The notes below the pieces were generated by a model, which was given only the letters and a program-made list of their open reading frames with translations, was not told where the DNA came from and ran no database searches. This document shows, piece after piece, positions 1 to 12,734 of a stretch of DNA of 64,000 nucleotides. The translations under genes and the position numbers were made by a program. Every line of letters begins with the position of its first letter. Positions within the stretch are counted from its first letter, which is position 1. The DNA is from Letharia columbiana (taxonomy: Eukaryota > Ascomycota > Lecanoromycetes > Lecanorales > Parmeliaceae), in assembly GCF_014066305.1 (NCBI RefSeq), contig NW_023501059.1, positions 1 through 64,000 on the forward strand, written 5' to 3'.

Positions 1-2554
1 CATTTTTCTAAGTCAAATGGAATTTTAGCCCTAGCCCTAAGTCAAATCGAACTCTGATCGCTTGCTGTGCGTTTTTGACCTACTTCCACCACTACAAATT
101 TGATTTATTAATCTATGTGGTATACAGGTATATATGTGCGGAGAGAGGCGCGCTAAGGCCTAATTAGGAAGGTGTATCGAGTGTGGAGGATTAATCCGTA
201 ATAATTGCCCACAAAAAACAGAGAAAGGCCATGTCCTTATGGCAAGAAGTATCGAAATACCGGAAAGAAATGGAGACAACGTGCCAATTAGTGGTGTGAA
301 TCCCACAATATCTCCTGCCGCAGTGAAATCTTTCGAATAATGAAATAGCTGTAGACATCGGACGGTTTCAATTCGTCCAAATATGTATCGTCCGATGTTC
401 CTCCTGTAGAGGCCCAATTGACTGTGATAGTAGATCCTCCTCTTATGACGTTATTGCAGTGATGTACCATATTAATGCAGTGGGGATGACAGGCCAAGTT
501 GTAGTGGTGTTCTCCGCTTGCTGAGTGATGATTTGATGTGGAACCGTGGAGAGCATATGACGTGGGATCTTGGAGAGCTGAGCCGTGTTCTTGACGATGG
601 TGGCCTTATTGCCGCTTGGTTTCTCCGCAGTGTTCTCCGCATTTGCCTGTTGTAGTTCCTCCTCTTACTCCTCAATGTAGTGGGGATGACAGGCCAAGTT
701 GCAGTGGTGTTCTCCGCTTGCTGAGTGATGATTTGATGTGGAACGGCCAAGTTGCAGTGGTGTTCTCCGCTTGCTGAGTGATGATTTGATGTGGAACCGT
801 GGAGAGCATATGACGTGGGATCTTGGAGAGCTGAGCCGTGTTCTTGACGATGGTGGCCTTGTTGCCGCTTGGTTTCTCCGCAGTGTTCTCCGCATTTGCC
901 TGTTGTAGTTCCTCCTCTTGCTCCACCTCTTGTAGAGTATTAGACTGAGTGGCTAGCTGAGTGGCTGACTGAGTGGATGACTGATATGACGTGGGATCTT
1001 GGAGAGCTGAGCCGTGTTCTTGACGATGGTGGCCTTGTTGCCGCTTGGTTTCTCCGTAGTGTTCTCCGCATTTGCCTGTTGTAGTTCCTCCTCTTGCTCC
1101 TCAATGTAGTGGGGATAACAGGCTAAGTTGCAGTGGTGTTCTCCGCTTGCTGAGTGATGATTTGATGTGGAACGGCCAAGTTGCAGTGGTGTTCTCCGCT
1201 TGCTGAGTGATGATTTGATGTGGAACCGTGGAGAGCATATGACGTGGGATCTTGGAGAGCTGAGCCGTGTTCTTGACGATGGTGGCCTTGTTGCCGCTTG
1301 GTTTCTCCGCAGTGTTCTCCGCATTTGCCTGTTATAGTTCCTCCTCTTACTCCACCTCTTGTAGAGTATTAGACTGAGTGGCTAGCTGAGTGGCTGACTG
1401 AGTGGATGACTGATATGACGTGGGATCTTGGAGAGCTGAGCCGTGTTCTTGACGATGGTGGCCTTGTTGCCGCTTGGTTTCTCCGTAGTGTTCTCCGCAT
1501 TTGCCTGTTGTAGTTCCTCCTCTTACTCCTTAATATAGTGGGGATGACAGGCTAAGTTGCAGTGGTGTTCTCCGCTTGCTGAGTGATGATTTGATATGAA
1601 ACGGCCAAGTTGCAGTGGTGTTCTCCGCTTGCTAAGTGATGATTTGATGTGGAACCGTGGAGAGCATATGACGTGGGATCTTGGAGAGCTGAGCCGTATT
1701 CTTGACGATGGTGGTCTTATTACCGCTTGGTTTCTCCGCAGTGTTCTCCACATTTGCCTGTTATAGTTCCTCCTCTTACTCCTTAATACAGTGGGGATAA
1801 TAGACCAAGTTACAGTGGTGTTCTCCGCTTACTAAGTGATAATTTGATGTAAAATCGTAGAGAGCATATAACGTCCGGACGCGTTTAGTATAACTACAAT
1901 ATTTAAATATTAGTTTAACCCACCTATCGCTAGCTTAGAAGGAGTATATAGGGAAGAATATATCCGTTTAAGCTCTTTTTAAGAATCTTTTAACGCGTTT
2001 ATAAGCAGTAGTAGATAGCTGTTAAGCTCACTTACGGCCTCGATTATTAGTAATAATAGATTCGCCGAGAGGTAGCTTAGGAGCGTTAGTAAGGGGCTCT
2101 AATTAGGCGAGGGGTATCGAAGATAATTATATTCATATTAATAGAATTAGTAGAATTAATAGAATTAATAGAATAATAAAAGAATAATAAATAGGTGAAA
2201 GAATTATTATTCGATTTTAGACGCGTCTGATATAACTACTATAACTATTATATTTAAATATTCATTTAATTCACTAATAGTAAGCTAAACTTTATAATTT
2301 TTACAGCGTTAGAAAGCGTAAAGCGAGCTTTATAATTTAAGGAATTATAAAGTAACTATTTATATCGCAAACTAAATACTTTAAAGTGTAAAACTTCTAT
2401 ATATAAATTTTTGATGAGGGAGGTGCGGGAGGGCTATCGGGCTGACTTAGCCGGTCTAACTAAAAAGCGTATAGGACTCGAATTTATAATTGGCTGCACA
2501 TATAAATTCAAGGTTTTCAAGCTTAGCCCTATCTTATTCTATTATATATACTAA
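1..2554 (-). mobile_element. Helitron-like non-autonomous element H1 (3' end cut by window edge)
   Basis: Read on the minus strand, the 5' end lies at 2554 (TTAGTATATATAATAG, from an original TCAGTATATATA). It is followed by a 5' block (about 1880-2554), a satellite block (about 478-1880) and a 3' block (1-477). The terminal hairpin lies left of the window; comparison with H3 suggests that about 45 bp are missing. The host base at the 5' end is A on the element strand, as for the other copies. No Rep or helicase coding is seen. The part left of about 1880 keeps many CA/TG dinucleotides and is little RIPped, whereas the 5' block is strongly mutated. Identification rests on shared ends with H2, H3 and H5. 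Confidence 0.75.
478..1880. repeat. Modular 200-bp satellite inside H1
   Basis: A roughly 200-bp unit recurs (GGCCAAGTT at 492 and again at 692). It is built from three modules: a 52-bp piece with TTCTCCGCTTGCTGAGTG, a piece of about 125 bp running from GTGGAGAGCATATGACG to TTCCTCCTC, and an optional piece of about 60 bp with GAGTGGCTAGCTGAGTGG. The 52-bp module is duplicated at 692/744 and near 1132/1184. Because 200 is not a multiple of three, each unit is read in a different frame, so the open frames here are by-products of the repeat and not genes. Confidence 0.85.
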
Positions 2555-2604
2555 TAAAATAAATTAATATCTTATATTATATTATATCTTTTCGACTAAT
2601 AATT
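2555..2604 (+). repeat. Type-I terminal end of the hAT-like MITE family, flanking H1
   Basis: The sequence ends in ATATCTTTTCGACTAATA, matching the right end of the MITE at 57105-57138. H1 therefore sits inside the terminal repeat of another MITE-family copy whose remainder lies left of the window. This mirrors H2, which also inserted into such an end. Confidence 0.6.
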
Positions 2605-2689
2605 ATCTTTATTATTAAATATCTTTTATTCTAATTATATCGTCTATATCTATTATAACTTTATATATAAATACTTTCTATTTTTTATA

Positions 2690-3640
2690 TAAGAACTTAA
2701 AGTTTAAAAATAATAGTTAATTAATATTAATAAGATCTTCGAGAACTCTAATAACGATTAGAGTATTTATTCTACTTTCGCTACTTTATTAAATAATAAT
2801 TTTATTAATCTTAAATTCGAAGCTAGCGAAGATATTCTTAGCCCTTTAAGCGATATTAAATTATTTAATTTTTATATTAAGAAGTCTATTATATCTACTT
2901 TAAAGTTACTCTTAAAATCTTTCTTTAAATTCGCTATCTTATTTAAAATAATAATTAAATTATTATTATTATTATCGCTATTACTCTCTTTATTAATATT
3001 CTATATATTTTTATCTAGACTATCTTTTAATAATAATAGATTTAAATAATTAGTTATAGCGCTTTATAACTAATATTCTTAATTAGTCTTAATTTAATAA
3101 AGATAGTTTTTCTCTAATTTTTATCGCTATTCTAGAATCTAATATAAGATATATTAGATAAAAATAAGATATTAAGAGCTAATTAATACTTAATAATCTT
3201 TTACTCTTTATTAAAATTACGAAGTTTAAGATTTATATAATTATTTTCTAATATCTTAAATATAGTAATCGCTAGCTTATTAAAATTAATTATAATAACG
3301 AAGATTTTTAAACGATATTAAACGTTATCGCTAAATATTATAAGTTTAAAAACTTTAAATTTTATATAAAACTAATTCGTTAATTACTTAATATTACTCT
3401 TATTTTTAAAAGAGATATTCGCTAATATAAAAAGAACTTTTATAAGATTATTATTAAAATCGTTAATCTATATAAATTACTCGCTCTATTAAAACTCTTT
3501 TTAATTTAACTCTTTTTTATAAGATTTAAAAACTCTTTTAATATCTTTATAATTATTTATATCTAGATTTATAAATTATATAATAATAAGATTATTAAAT
3601 TTAATAAGATTATCTATATTATAATAAATAAAGAGATTTA
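2690..3640 (-). pseudogene. Unidentified acidic reading-frame relic
   Basis: On the minus strand one frame stays largely open apart from TAA/TAG that could derive from CAA/CAG/TGG by RIP. It is rich in Asp/Asn/Glu/Lys codons and has runs such as SDNNNNL. I recognise no family. It lies downstream of the C-terminal end of the piggyBac relic on the same strand and could belong to a neighbouring element. The whole stretch is very AT-rich and lacks CA/TG. Low confidence that it was a gene. Confidence 0.25.
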
Positions 3641-3839
3641 TCTACTATTATTTAAAGATAATAATATCGCTATATATACTATTTATAATAATAGCGATAA
3701 GAGTAAAAATAAGTAATTCGCTAGATATTATAAAATCGACGATTTAGAAACTAATCGCGAAATTTATTTCTTATATAAAATCGTAGTATTACTAATCGAA
3801 AAGATATTCGTTAAACATTAAGAGATAATAAATTATTTT

Positions 3840-3999
3840 CTTCGTACTATTATTTCGATTATTATCTTATTATATTTATATAATTTAATAAATATAATCT
3901 AGATTTATTATATAGAGTTTAATATATTATTTCTCTTATAAAATCGTCTTACGTAATTTTCTTTACGATATAAAAAGATTTAATATACTTTATATTTTC
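3840..3999 (-). pseudogene. piggyBac-type transposase relic, C-terminal zinc-ribbon segment
   Basis: Minus-strand translation gives KVYQIFLYRKENYVRRFYKR, which fits the Cys-rich C-terminal domain of DDE_Tnp_1_7 (piggyBac) transposases with Cys and His turned to Tyr. It continues the minus-strand gene at 10955-12560. The gypsy element at 4000-10954 lies between the two parts. Joining the two flanks after removing the repeated target bases restores the frame to within one base, so a 1-bp indel has probably occurred. Confidence 0.55.
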
Positions 4000-4163
4000 T
4001 ATTACGAGCGTATTCTTAATATATCTCTTAGTTCTATAACTAGCGAGCCTTAGCGAAGATATTCTCTATTATATTATATCTTCTTCTTATCTATATAATT
4101 CGATATCTTAGTTATCTTATTTAATATATCTATATTAATATTATATTTATATTAATTCTAATA
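4000..4163 (+). repeat. 5' LTR of the gypsy element (family A)
   Basis: 164 bp, starting TATTACGAGCGTATTC and ending GATT/AATT-CTAATA. It is the same length as the 3' LTR and as the solo LTR at 15183-15346. The copies differ mostly by C/T and G/A transitions. TTTC precedes it. Confidence 0.9.
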
Positions 4164-5985
4164 CTATAATTAAGATTAACTTACTTATTTTATTTATATT
4201 AGCGAATAAATTTAAAGAAACGCGCTAATAAGAGCTTTAATAAGAAATTAAGTTAAATTATTATATTTCTAAATAAGTCTATTAGATAAATAAATCGATT
4301 TTAAAGAGTTTAAATAAAATAGCGAAACGGCCTCGATAAATAGTAATCGAGAAATAAAGAAGATATTAAATTATTTATATAACTAGCGAATCGAAAGAAA
4401 TAATTAATATTATCTTATATTTTTATATTTAAAATATATATTAATAGTATTACTATAACTTTATATATTATAATATCTAAGATTTTAATAGAGTTTTAAT
4501 TAGATAAGAAACGATCGAGTTATAGTTAATTAAAGATACTATTCTTTAAAACTTTCTTATATATAACTTCTCTATAAGATAAAGAACTCTTTAAGCGAAG
4601 TAAATATACTCGAAAAACTACTATTTAAAGTATTTATAGTCTTCTTAACGTCTTAAATAATTAAGAAATAAGTATATTAAATCTCTATAAAGAAATAATC
4701 TTATCTTAAGCTTTATAGTAAAAATTTTTATTCTTAATATCGAATAATTTCGATATATCTTAGAGAAACTTTATTATTCTCTAGTATATCTAATATTTCT
4801 AATATTTATTCTTTCGAAGTATTTAAACTCCTCTCTACTTTATTTTAAATCTTTCTTTCTTCTTTTTTATAATAAAGTTTAATATCGAAAGAATAAATTA
4901 AATTAAGATCTTATTAAAATAAATTAAGTTTTAACGAGTATTAATTCTATTAGATAATATAATTAACGAGTTTAACTTAATAGAAATATTTTAAAATATT
5001 ATTAATATCTTATAATTATAATATTAAATTAAGTATTAATCTAATAAATTTATAATTATACTAAATAAGATTTATTAAAAGCGAGATAATTTTTAAGAGA
5101 TTATTACTCGATATTATATCGTTATAATAAAAAAGAATCTAGTTATAAATAATTTATATTAGATTTATAAAATAATCGAGAAAATAAATAAAATAATTTA
5201 AGACTTTTAGAAGAATATAACTTCTTTATAGCGAAAAGTTAATAATCTTAATATATAATTATTCTTAATTAAGAAAAAATATATATCTAGATATTTAAAA
5301 GATAAATTAATTAAGATCTTAGATTTATCTCTATTTATTAATAATAATAATCTTATCTAAAACGATTAATTCTTTAAAATAGAATAGAAATTTAAGGCTA
5401 ATAGCGATTATTATCTTATTAAAAACTTTAAGATAATTTATATAGTCTTATAACTCGGCGATAAGACTATATAATATACGATATATAAAAGACTTTAAAA
5501 CTCTATTAATTTATATTAATTTTTTATTAAGATTATAGATAAGTTAATTAATATTTATAAGAATTTAGATTAACGTAGTAATATATTATATAATATATAT
5601 ACTCTATAATAAAAAACTCGATTCTTTATCGACTTTTATTTAGACTTTATTTAATTAAATATTATTCTTAGCTATAACGAAATTCTTATACTAGAGAATT
5701 ATCTTTTTAAGAAATTAAAAAAGAAATTAAAGAAGATATAATAGATTATAGAAGATTTTACTATCTTAAAAATTATAAAAGAATATCTTTAAAAGTTAAA
5801 TAATTTATAATATACTAATTATAAGAATTTTAAGTTTATAAAAATTATTATTAAGTTAACTATAATATAAATATCGATAATAATACTCGCGATTAATATA
5901 TATCTTATATCTATTATCGAATCTAATTTAAATATAATTATTATATCTTTAAATATTACGATTAATTTAAAGTTAAGAGAATTAA

Positions 5986-6027
5986 TATACTATAATTATA
6001 ATAAGAAAGATTATTATCGAAAGAATT
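5986..6027 (+). pseudogene. gag zinc-knuckle relic of the gypsy element
   Basis: The frame reads YYNYNKKDYYRKNY, which has the spacing of a CX2CX4HX4C retroviral-type zinc knuckle with all four ligands replaced by Tyr. Each change is a RIP transition (TGC/TGT to TAC/TAT, CAC/CAT to TAC/TAT). Upstream sequence from about 4900 is the presumed gag body. It is too degraded to delimit. Confidence 0.7.
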
Positions 6028-6099
6028 ATATAATAACTACTTAAATCGAGGTTAATAAAAAGGCCTTCGAGGAAGTATAACTCTACGCGATGAAAATAG

Positions 6100-9000
6100 A
6101 CGAAGAATTCGAAATCGATAACGTCGATATTACGGATAGCGACGATTCTTCTTTAGATTCGGGAAATAAATAGCCTCTTTTAAAGTTATAATAAGAGATA
6201 CTTATAAAGTATATCTAGTAAATATTTCTAATAACGTTCTAATACGTTATTCTTTTCGTATATAAATTATACTATCTTTATAGAGAAGAGAGTACTTACT
6301 TTAAAACTTTCTTATAAATAATAAATATATCGGTGCTTATATAGTTATAAACGAGTTCTTAATTTTAGCGATATATAAGACTTTATATCTAAAATTACTT
6401 TTACTATTACGATTTAAACCGCTAAGAAATTACGATAGTTAGATTATAAAATAATTAATTATATATTATTTACTCTCTACGATAATAGTAAAAGACTATC
6501 GAGAAGAAATATATTTAATATTAATTATATTATTAAAATACGATATAATAGTTAAAAAATCTTAAATAAATAAATACGAGGTAGTTCTTAATATATTATA
6601 AGATAAGATATTCTTTCTATCTAGTCGATATAATTATAATAATAATTAGATATTAATAATAGACGAACTTTCTTTTCTATTAACTCTAGAGCTTCGATTA
6701 CTTATATTACTTACTCTCTTATCTATTATACTAAAATAATAAAGTCTTTCTTTACTTATTTACGATAACGAGATTAATTTAAATATCTTCTTTTTAAATA
6801 AGAACGAGAATAGTAAGAAGTCTAAGTTTATCGATATCGCTAAGATTAATATAGCGGCTTATTATTAACTAGCCCGTAAAAAAGATAATAAACTATTTAT
6901 ATTAATAATAAATGAGATCTATAATATATTATCTATACTATATACGCCTCTTACTATACGAATATCTCGCGAACCTCGTATATCGATTAATAAACTTTAT
7001 TCTTATAACTTAGAAAGAAAGTATAAAAGATATTATAGTTCTAACTATCTTATTTAGATTAATAGTATTAAAGAGGTTAATTCTAAAAAGATAAAATGTA
7101 AGTTATCTTCGAAATATTATAACTATCTCGATATTTTCGATAGAATTAAGGCGGATATACTTCTCTTATATCGTTCTTATAATTATAAGCTAAAATTTAA
7201 TAATAACTCTAATAAAACGAAATTTCCAAAAAGTAGAATCTATTTAATATTAGGATATAAACTAGAATAAATAAAGAAGTATCTAGATGAATATCTAAAG
7301 AAGAAATTTATAATATTAAGCTATATACTATTCGCCTTACTTATTCTATTCGCGAAAAAGTTAAATAGAGAATTACGTTTTTATATAAACTATTAAAAGC
7401 TAAACGCTATTACTAAAAGAAATTAATATCTAATTCTACTAATAGATAAGATTTTAGTAAGAATCTAGAGATATAAATATCTTACTCGATTAGATATTAT
7501 AGCCGCGTTTAATAAACTACGTATATATCCCGATAGCGAGAATTTTACTACTTTTATTATCTTTCTTAAAGTATATAAATATCGAATTCTCCCCTTCGAT
7601 CTAATTAATAGCTCGATTATATATTAATAATATATAAATAATATTCTATTCGAATATCTAAACGACTTCTACTAGATCTATCTTAATAATATACTTATTT
7701 ATAGTAAGATAAAAAAGAAATATATCTAATACGTTAGATAAATTCTCTAGAAATTAAGAAATATCGGCCTTTAAATAAATATCCTTAAATGCGAATTCTA
7801 CGTCTAGGAAATTAAGTTTCTAAATCTATTAATATCTATAAATGAGTTATAAATAGATTTTATTAAAATTTAGACTATTATTAAGTAAATTATATCTATT
7901 AACCTTAAAGAGATATAGACCTTTATCGAATTTTATAATTTTTATTAGTAATTTATTAGAGACTTCTCTAAAATAGTTAAACTTATAGTAAAACTTATAA
8001 TAAAGGAGGCTATATTTAATTAGTTTCTAGTATATTAAAAGGCTTTTTACTTTCTTAAAGTCGCTATTACTAAAGCTTTAATTCTATATTATTTCGATAG
8101 AATAAAAAAGGCCGTTCTAGAGACTAACTCTTTTAACTATATTAACGAAGATATTCTTTTCTAATATAATAATAAGAAAGTACTTTATCTAATAGTCTTC
8201 TATAGTAAAAATCTAACCTCTATTAAGTATAATTACTAGATCTATAATAAGAAACTATTAGTAATTATTCGCTATCTAGAATACTAGCGCCTCGAGCTAA
8301 AATATATAAACGTTTTTATTAAAATCTTTATCGATTATAAAGAATTAATATATTTTACTAAGGGAAGAAATCTTAGTCGACGCTAGACTCGATATTTAAA
8401 TATATTATTAGAATTTAATATAAAGATTATTTATCGATCTAGATCTTAGAACGTTAAGGTCGATATACTTATATAAATAACTAAGTATAAACTAATCGAT
8501 TTCGAGAATAAATGATTACGCTAATAGTATCAAATAATCTTTATCTCTAATCGATTGAAATTAGATGATAAATATATCGATATATATATAATCGATAATC
8601 TTATCTATTATAAAGTAGTAGAGACTAATAAGAAAGATAAATATTATATAGAAATTCGTAAGGCTATCGTCGAAAATAAGAATAAGTTTCGAGGGATTAC
8701 TCTTAGTAAATGCTTCGTATAAGACGGGGTACTTTATTATTAGAATCGTTTATAAATATTCGATAATATATATATCGATATTATTCGAGAGATATACGAT
8801 TAATCGTTCTACGAATATTTCGAGATAGTATATACTTATAAGCTACTTAAAAGAAAATACTATTAGCGAGATATAAGAATTACTATAGCTATTTATATTT
8901 AGAATTACTATATTTATTAGAGAGCTAAAGCGCCTCGCGATCGGGAGTATAATTTACTATAGTCTCTATTAATCTTATAGAAGCGATAATAAGATATATT

Positions 9001-10110
9001 AGTCGACTTCGTTATAGATTTATTTATATCTAATAGCTATAACGCTATTTAAATAGTAATCGATTAATTTACTAAGAAATATTACTATATAATCTATTTC
9101 GATATTAATAAAGATATTATCGCTAAGAAGATAATTAACTTACTACTTAAGAAAGTATTCTATTTATATAATCTATCGATCTTAATAATATCGAATTAAG
9201 ACTCTTAATTTATAGCTATTATATAGAAGTCTTTTTATAAGAGATTAGATATTATAGTTAAGCTATTAATAGTCTTTTACTCTAAAATTAATAAATAAAT
9301 CGAATAAGCGAATTAGAATATAAAGCGTTATCTTTAAATATATTATAACTATATATAGAACGACTAGATAAGATAGCTATCTATTATCGAGTTCGCTAAT
9401 AATAATACTACCTTATCGATTATTAATATCTTATCTTTTCTTATAAATAAGGAATTTTATTCTTAAATAACTTTTAGCTCGAATACTATCGACTACGAGA
9501 TTATATATAAGCGTTTTAATATTACTTAAATAAAGAATATTACGAATTATATAGAATAAGTTCTTAAGTATATTCGAAGTAATATAAATTACGCTTAAAA
9601 GACTATAGTTACGTAAATTAATAAGTATCGATAAAAGATTACTTTTTAAATAGGCGATAAGATCTTTTTAAATAGTAAGAATATTATCTTTAATCGCTCT
9701 TTTTATAAATTAGACTATAAAAGACTTAATCTATTTAAGATTATAGATCTTATTAGAATCTTATATCGTCTAAAACTTTCGTTAAATATAAGAATCTACG
9801 ACGTCTTTTATCTTAATCTCTTAAGTCTCGCGATAAATAATCTCTTATTAGAATAAGTAAATTCTTCGTTAGAGTATATTACTATTAATAGTCGAATTAA
9901 ATAGATTATTAAAGAAATATTTAGCTTTAAATTAATCTATAGTCGTCTTAAGTATAAAGTTAAGTAGAAAGACTTCGATAATAACTCTATCTAGTATAAT
10001 ATAAACGACGATAAATTCGAAAATTATTAAGATCTAGTAAACGACTTTTATAAATAATATCTCGAAGAGTCTTATCTATAAAGGATTAATTTATAGAATA
10101 ATAAAGGATA
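6100..10110 (+). pseudogene. Ty3/gypsy pol relic: protease?-RT-RNase H-integrase-chromodomain
   Basis: Reading stops as Gln or Trp, one frame gives Ty3 RT: an ILPFDLINSSIIY segment near 7590, then YLNNILIYSK at 7679-7708, where the YxDD catalytic pair became NN (7685-7690). RNase H follows (ETNSFNYINEDILFQ near 8120, then FIDYKELIYFTK and NLSRRQTRYLN near 8330-8400). Integrase includes IYQRAKAPRDREYNLLQ near 8910-8960, a target-commitment region to about 9600, and a C-terminal chromodomain-like stretch (QYNINDDKFENYQDLVNDF near 9990-10050). The order RT-RH-IN-chromodomain defines a Ty3 chromovirus. The protease was not located with confidence. Confidence 0.88.
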
Positions 10111-10774
10111 CCTCGTTTTTAGTCGAATTAAAATCATTCGATGTCTTTATAATAGCCTTATTTTTTTTTATATTCGAGAATCGATTTCTTAGATCTATAT
10201 TAATTAAGAATTATCTTATATATAGTCTTTCGCGTAAGCCCCCCTTACTAATATAACTCTAAAGACCTTTCGAAGCTATATTAGTATATATATAAACTAC
10301 GCTATCGTCGTTATTAAATATAATCGATATTAGCTAAATAATATACTATAGAGAAGACTATATTAAAGTTATTTAATATTAGATTAGAGTTTTTAACGTC
10401 TACGACTTAATTCGATTCGAAAGCCCTTAATTAATTACGTCGTATTATTTCATCGATATTCTATTCGCTTAAATACGAATTCGAAAATTATTATTATTTA
10501 CCTCTACGCTCATAGATATAGTTTTCGTTATACTATATCGATTTTCTCTTAGCTAAGCTCTCTATATACGTCTATATCTTAACTAGCGATATCGCTATAG
10601 CGTAAATATAAAAAGCTACTATCGTTTATAATATCTCTTATAGAGAAAGATACGATACTAAGATTCCCGAATACGATTATTTCTTTACTACTTTTATTAT
10701 TTTTTTAGATATTAAGTATATATATATATCTATTTTTCTATCTTTCTACTTATTAATTATAGAATATAATTTAA

Positions 10775-10790
10775 CGAAGGGGGAGGGTAG
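10775..10790 (+). promoter_or_regulatory. Polypurine tract of the gypsy element
   Basis: The purine-rich GAAGGGGGAGGGTAG lies directly before the 3' LTR at 10791. This is where plus-strand priming would occur. Confidence 0.85.
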
Positions 10791-10954
10791 TATTACGAGC
10801 GTATTCTTAATATACCCCTTAGCTCTATAACTAGCGAGCCTTAGCGAAGATATCCTCTATTATATTATACCTTCTTCCCACCTATATAATTCGATATCTT
10901 AGTTATCTTATTTAATATACCTATATTAATATTACATCTATATCGATTCTAATA
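10791..10954 (+). repeat. 3' LTR of the gypsy element
   Basis: 164 bp, TATTACGAGCG to GATTCTAATA, followed by TTTC, which repeats the bases before the 5' LTR. It keeps a few more C residues than the 5' LTR (for example CATCTATATCG). Confidence 0.9.
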
Positions 10955-12560
10955 TTTCTTATATATCTTAAGAGTATTATCTCTATTTCTACTAATCTCT
11001 TATCTAAAATCTCGATTTTAAATATTCTTATAATATATAAGATACGTCTAAATAGCCTTTAAGTCTTACTAATTATAATTATCTCGTAATATCTTTAATA
11101 GTATAGAGATAGAGATAGAATTTAATCTTACTCGATAGATATCTCCTTCTTTCAATAACTCTATTATTATACTTTTAAGAAATTTCTAATACTCTTAAAT
11201 AACTCCTATTAATTTATAGAGCTTAAAAGTATTTATAAGACTCTTATTTAAATATTAATGAAATAAGAGTATTTAATTACGATTATAGACTCGCTAGAAA
11301 GTATATACAGCCATTAGAGTATTAAATTAATTTATCTCTTCTATATACTTATTATAATAGTAGAAAAGCTTAAGAATCTTAAATTCCTTCTCTTAGATAT
11401 TCTTCTTATTCTTCTTAAAAGTAGATAAAGTAATATAAGTATTTATACTAGTTTTATTAAGACGTTTTCTTTTTTTAAAGATATAGTTATTAATCTCTCG
11501 AATATTATATTTAGTAGTAAGTCTTAAAACGAGATTATTATCTTACTAGGCTATTATAAGAATATTATCTTAAACTATTATAGTAAGAACTCCGTAGGGA
11601 ATATTCTTAGCAAATATCTATTTCATCTTTATAAGTAATTTTAGAAGATCTCGTCGAGTAGACTTTATAGTTTCATATATCGTAATTCTTTTATCTCTTA
11701 GAGCTATAGCCAGCTTCGAATAAGTAAAATAGTTATTTATAAAGAGAATAATATTCTTTAAAAAAATATTCGTAGCTAATTTAAATATTATAGCTAATAT
11801 TTCTTTAAGTTCTTTAGTTTTTAATTTATCTTCTAGTCTTTATATTAAGAAATACTATACGTAATTATAGAGATAGTCGTTATTATTAATTATAAAGAGC
11901 TTATATTCCTTTTTAATTAACTTATCTAAAGCTATAGTAGAATAAGATATACGCTCTATCTTCTTAATTATACATTTATCGATCGCTATATAAAAATTCG
12001 ACGTCTTAAGAAGATCTTAATTCTTTCGAATCTCGCTAATAAATAGAAGAAGTTTCTTATATCACATCGATTACTTTTATCGATCTATTTTAATAGTCGT
12101 AAGATTCTCTTAAGTGAGATTTAAATAATATATATACTTTCGAAGAAGAATATAGCGGTCTTAAGCTATTTTCTCTATAATTATTAAAGTTATAAGTATA
12201 ATTTTATTAGTTCTTTAATAGTTATAAATAGTAGAAAAGTAAAAGATTTTTATATAGATTATAATAGCGACGAAGATTTTTAGCTCTAATATAGTTATAG
12301 AGTATTAATAAGAATCGCGAGAACTTTAAATAGAGATATATAAATTAATATTATCTCGAAGTATTTCTTAAATAGTAGTAGTTTATATAAGATTAAATAT
12401 AGTACGTAAAGTAAGAAATAGATTACTTGAAAGATAATTAATAGTTACTCGATACTTAATTACTATTAATTAATACTCTAAAAGTAATAGAATACGCTAA
12501 AGAAGATTATTACGTTTTTTAAGAAATGTCTATCTCTTACTAATTTTCGTAGCTTTTTTT
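10955..12560 (-). pseudogene. piggyBac-type (DDE_Tnp_1_7) transposase relic
   Basis: The minus-strand frame carries the piggyBac transposase order. An N-terminal region with GYKLF-like context near 11930 (KKEYKLFII) is followed by YNYVQYFLIQ near 11860. FINNYFTYSKLAIALRD near 11690-11746 has its catalytic Asp codon changed to Asn at about 11735. Then come DNNLVLRLTTKYNIREI near 11500 and INQFNTLMAVYTFQR near 11290-11340, where the third Asp is also Asn. The conserved DNYFTS/D-QFN logic is clear. TAG/TAA replace Gln/Trp throughout. The gene ran towards lower coordinates and its zinc-ribbon end is displaced to 3840-3999 by the gypsy insertion. Family call confident, ends approximate. Confidence 0.82.
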
Positions 12561-12734
12561 TACTACTTTAAGGCTTAATCTAATCTAATTCGTTCTTATT
12601 AGAAGTAGATAGAGTAGTAATTTAAGATATATTAAATTATTAATAATAGAGTTATTTAATAATTAATATAAGAAAGCTATTAAATATAAAAGAAGAATCT
12701 CGACTAAATTTATTATCTCGACGTCGACGTTTAT

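Larger units (their letters stand above)
4000..10954 (+). mobile_element. Complete RIP-degraded Ty3/gypsy chromovirus
   Basis: A 6955-bp LTR retrotransposon with two 164-bp LTRs, a gag zinc knuckle, RT, RNase H, integrase and chromodomain in Ty3 order, and a purine tract just before the 3' LTR. The flanks carry a 4-bp direct repeat TTTC (3996-3999 and 10955-10958). The LTRs begin TATTACGAGCG and end CTAATA, the RIP forms of TG...CA. All coding regions contain TAA/TAG in place of Gln/Trp codons, so the copy is dead. It is inserted in the C-terminal coding region of a minus-strand piggyBac relic. Confidence 0.9.
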
